Below are positions 6,365 through 6,509 of a stretch of DNA of 6,509 nt, in pieces; positions within the stretch are counted from its first letter, which is position 1, and the number at the start of each line of letters is the position of its first letter. Below the pieces are notes generated by a model that worked only from the letters and a program-made list of their open reading frames with translations, did no database searches and had not been told where the DNA came from. Position numbers and translations under genes: made by a program. This stretch comes from Bacteroidales bacterium (GTDB lineage: Bacteria; Bacteroidota; Bacteroidia; Bacteroidales; GCA-2748055), in assembly GCA_024763595.1 (NCBI GenBank), contig JANTFK010000197.1, forward strand, positions 1-6,509, given 5' to 3'.

Positions 6365-6509
6365 TATACTTATATTTTTATCTTATGCTGCTAATGGCAG
6401 TAGAATATTATGTTACTTAAAAATCTAAATTGAATTTTTTGAGCCGGGTTTCTCCCGGTAAGAGAACAAAGGCTATTCAATTTTGGCCAAATTGACTTAA
6501 CTCGGCCAC
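6365..6509. other. Noncoding right edge with nested inverted repeats
   Basis: No convincing coding frame was found on either strand. Structures seen: AAATTGAAT (6427-6435) pairs with ATTCAATTT (6475-6483); between them CCGGG (6444-6448) and CCCGG (6454-6458) form a hairpin with a TTTCT loop; and TCAATTT (6477-6483) can instead pair with AAATTGA (6489-6495) around TGGCC. The T-run lies before, not after, the GC hairpin, so it is not a normal terminator for plus-strand transcription. GGCCA recurs at 6485-6489 and 6504-6508. This may be the end of another repeat or mobile element continuing past the window. Confidence 0.4.

Noticed and set aside
3950..6371. Target-site duplication around the element
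   Set aside because: The bases directly outside the two inverted-repeat arms (TTTTGTG and TATACTT) do not match, which is expected for IS91-type movement.
6443..6459. GC hairpin as an intrinsic terminator
   Set aside because: The T-run precedes the stem on the plus strand, and on the minus strand the stem is followed by A residues, so neither direction gives a proper terminator.
6401..6509. Minus-strand open frame of about 36 codons entering from the right edge
   Set aside because: It is short, ends in TAG near 6402, is rich in inverted repeats and resembles no protein tail I recognise.

Overview
The window most likely comes from a member of the Bacteroidota (Bacteroidetes), probably a free-living or gut glycan degrader. 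The signs are two lipoprotein-type exported proteins, A-rich leaders without clear Shine-Dalgarno sequences, a secreted M20 amidohydrolase next to carbohydrate-active enzymes, and a moderate base composition. This placement is inferred from gene style; no marker gene is present.

Left part (1-3919), chromosomal glycan-processing locus. Two genes read leftwards as a tightly overlapping pair: an exported M20D-type metallo-amidohydrolase (572-1891), then a lipoprotein resembling (alpha/alpha)6-barrel (six-hairpin) glycosidases (1-575), whose 3' end lies outside the window. Diverging from them is a 614-residue lipoprotein with a right-handed parallel beta-helix (2075-3919), resembling GH141-type or related beta-helix glycosidases. 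The 183-bp divergent intergenic region holds two clear dyads: a 10-bp palindrome at 2017-2026 and a perfect 9+9-bp inverted repeat at 2038-2058, just upstream of the beta-helix start. The three products suggest stepwise breakdown of a substituted or acylated glycan outside the cytoplasm, but the substrate cannot be read from the sequence.

Right part (about 3957-6364), insertion element. A tyrosine recombinase with all catalytic residues (5356-6252) is coupled by a TGATG junction to an IS91-family Y2/HUH transposase (4196-5356), both on the minus strand. A perfect 12-bp inverted repeat (TTGAACTAAACC at 3957-3968, GGTTTAGTTCAA at 6353-6364) brackets both genes and probably marks or lies very near the ends of a 2.4-kb element. 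Each arm contains GAAC/GTTC, the tetranucleotide associated with IS91 targets. The left end is only 37 bp past the beta-helix stop codon, so the element sits directly downstream of the glycan locus without interrupting a visible gene.

Right edge (6365-6509) is noncoding and rich in nested inverted repeats, with repeated GGCCA motifs at the very end that may be the border of a second mobile element. No tRNA, rRNA or CRISPR array was seen. The most interesting elements are the paired recombinase/Y2-transposase element with its inverted ends and the strong dyad upstream of the beta-helix gene.
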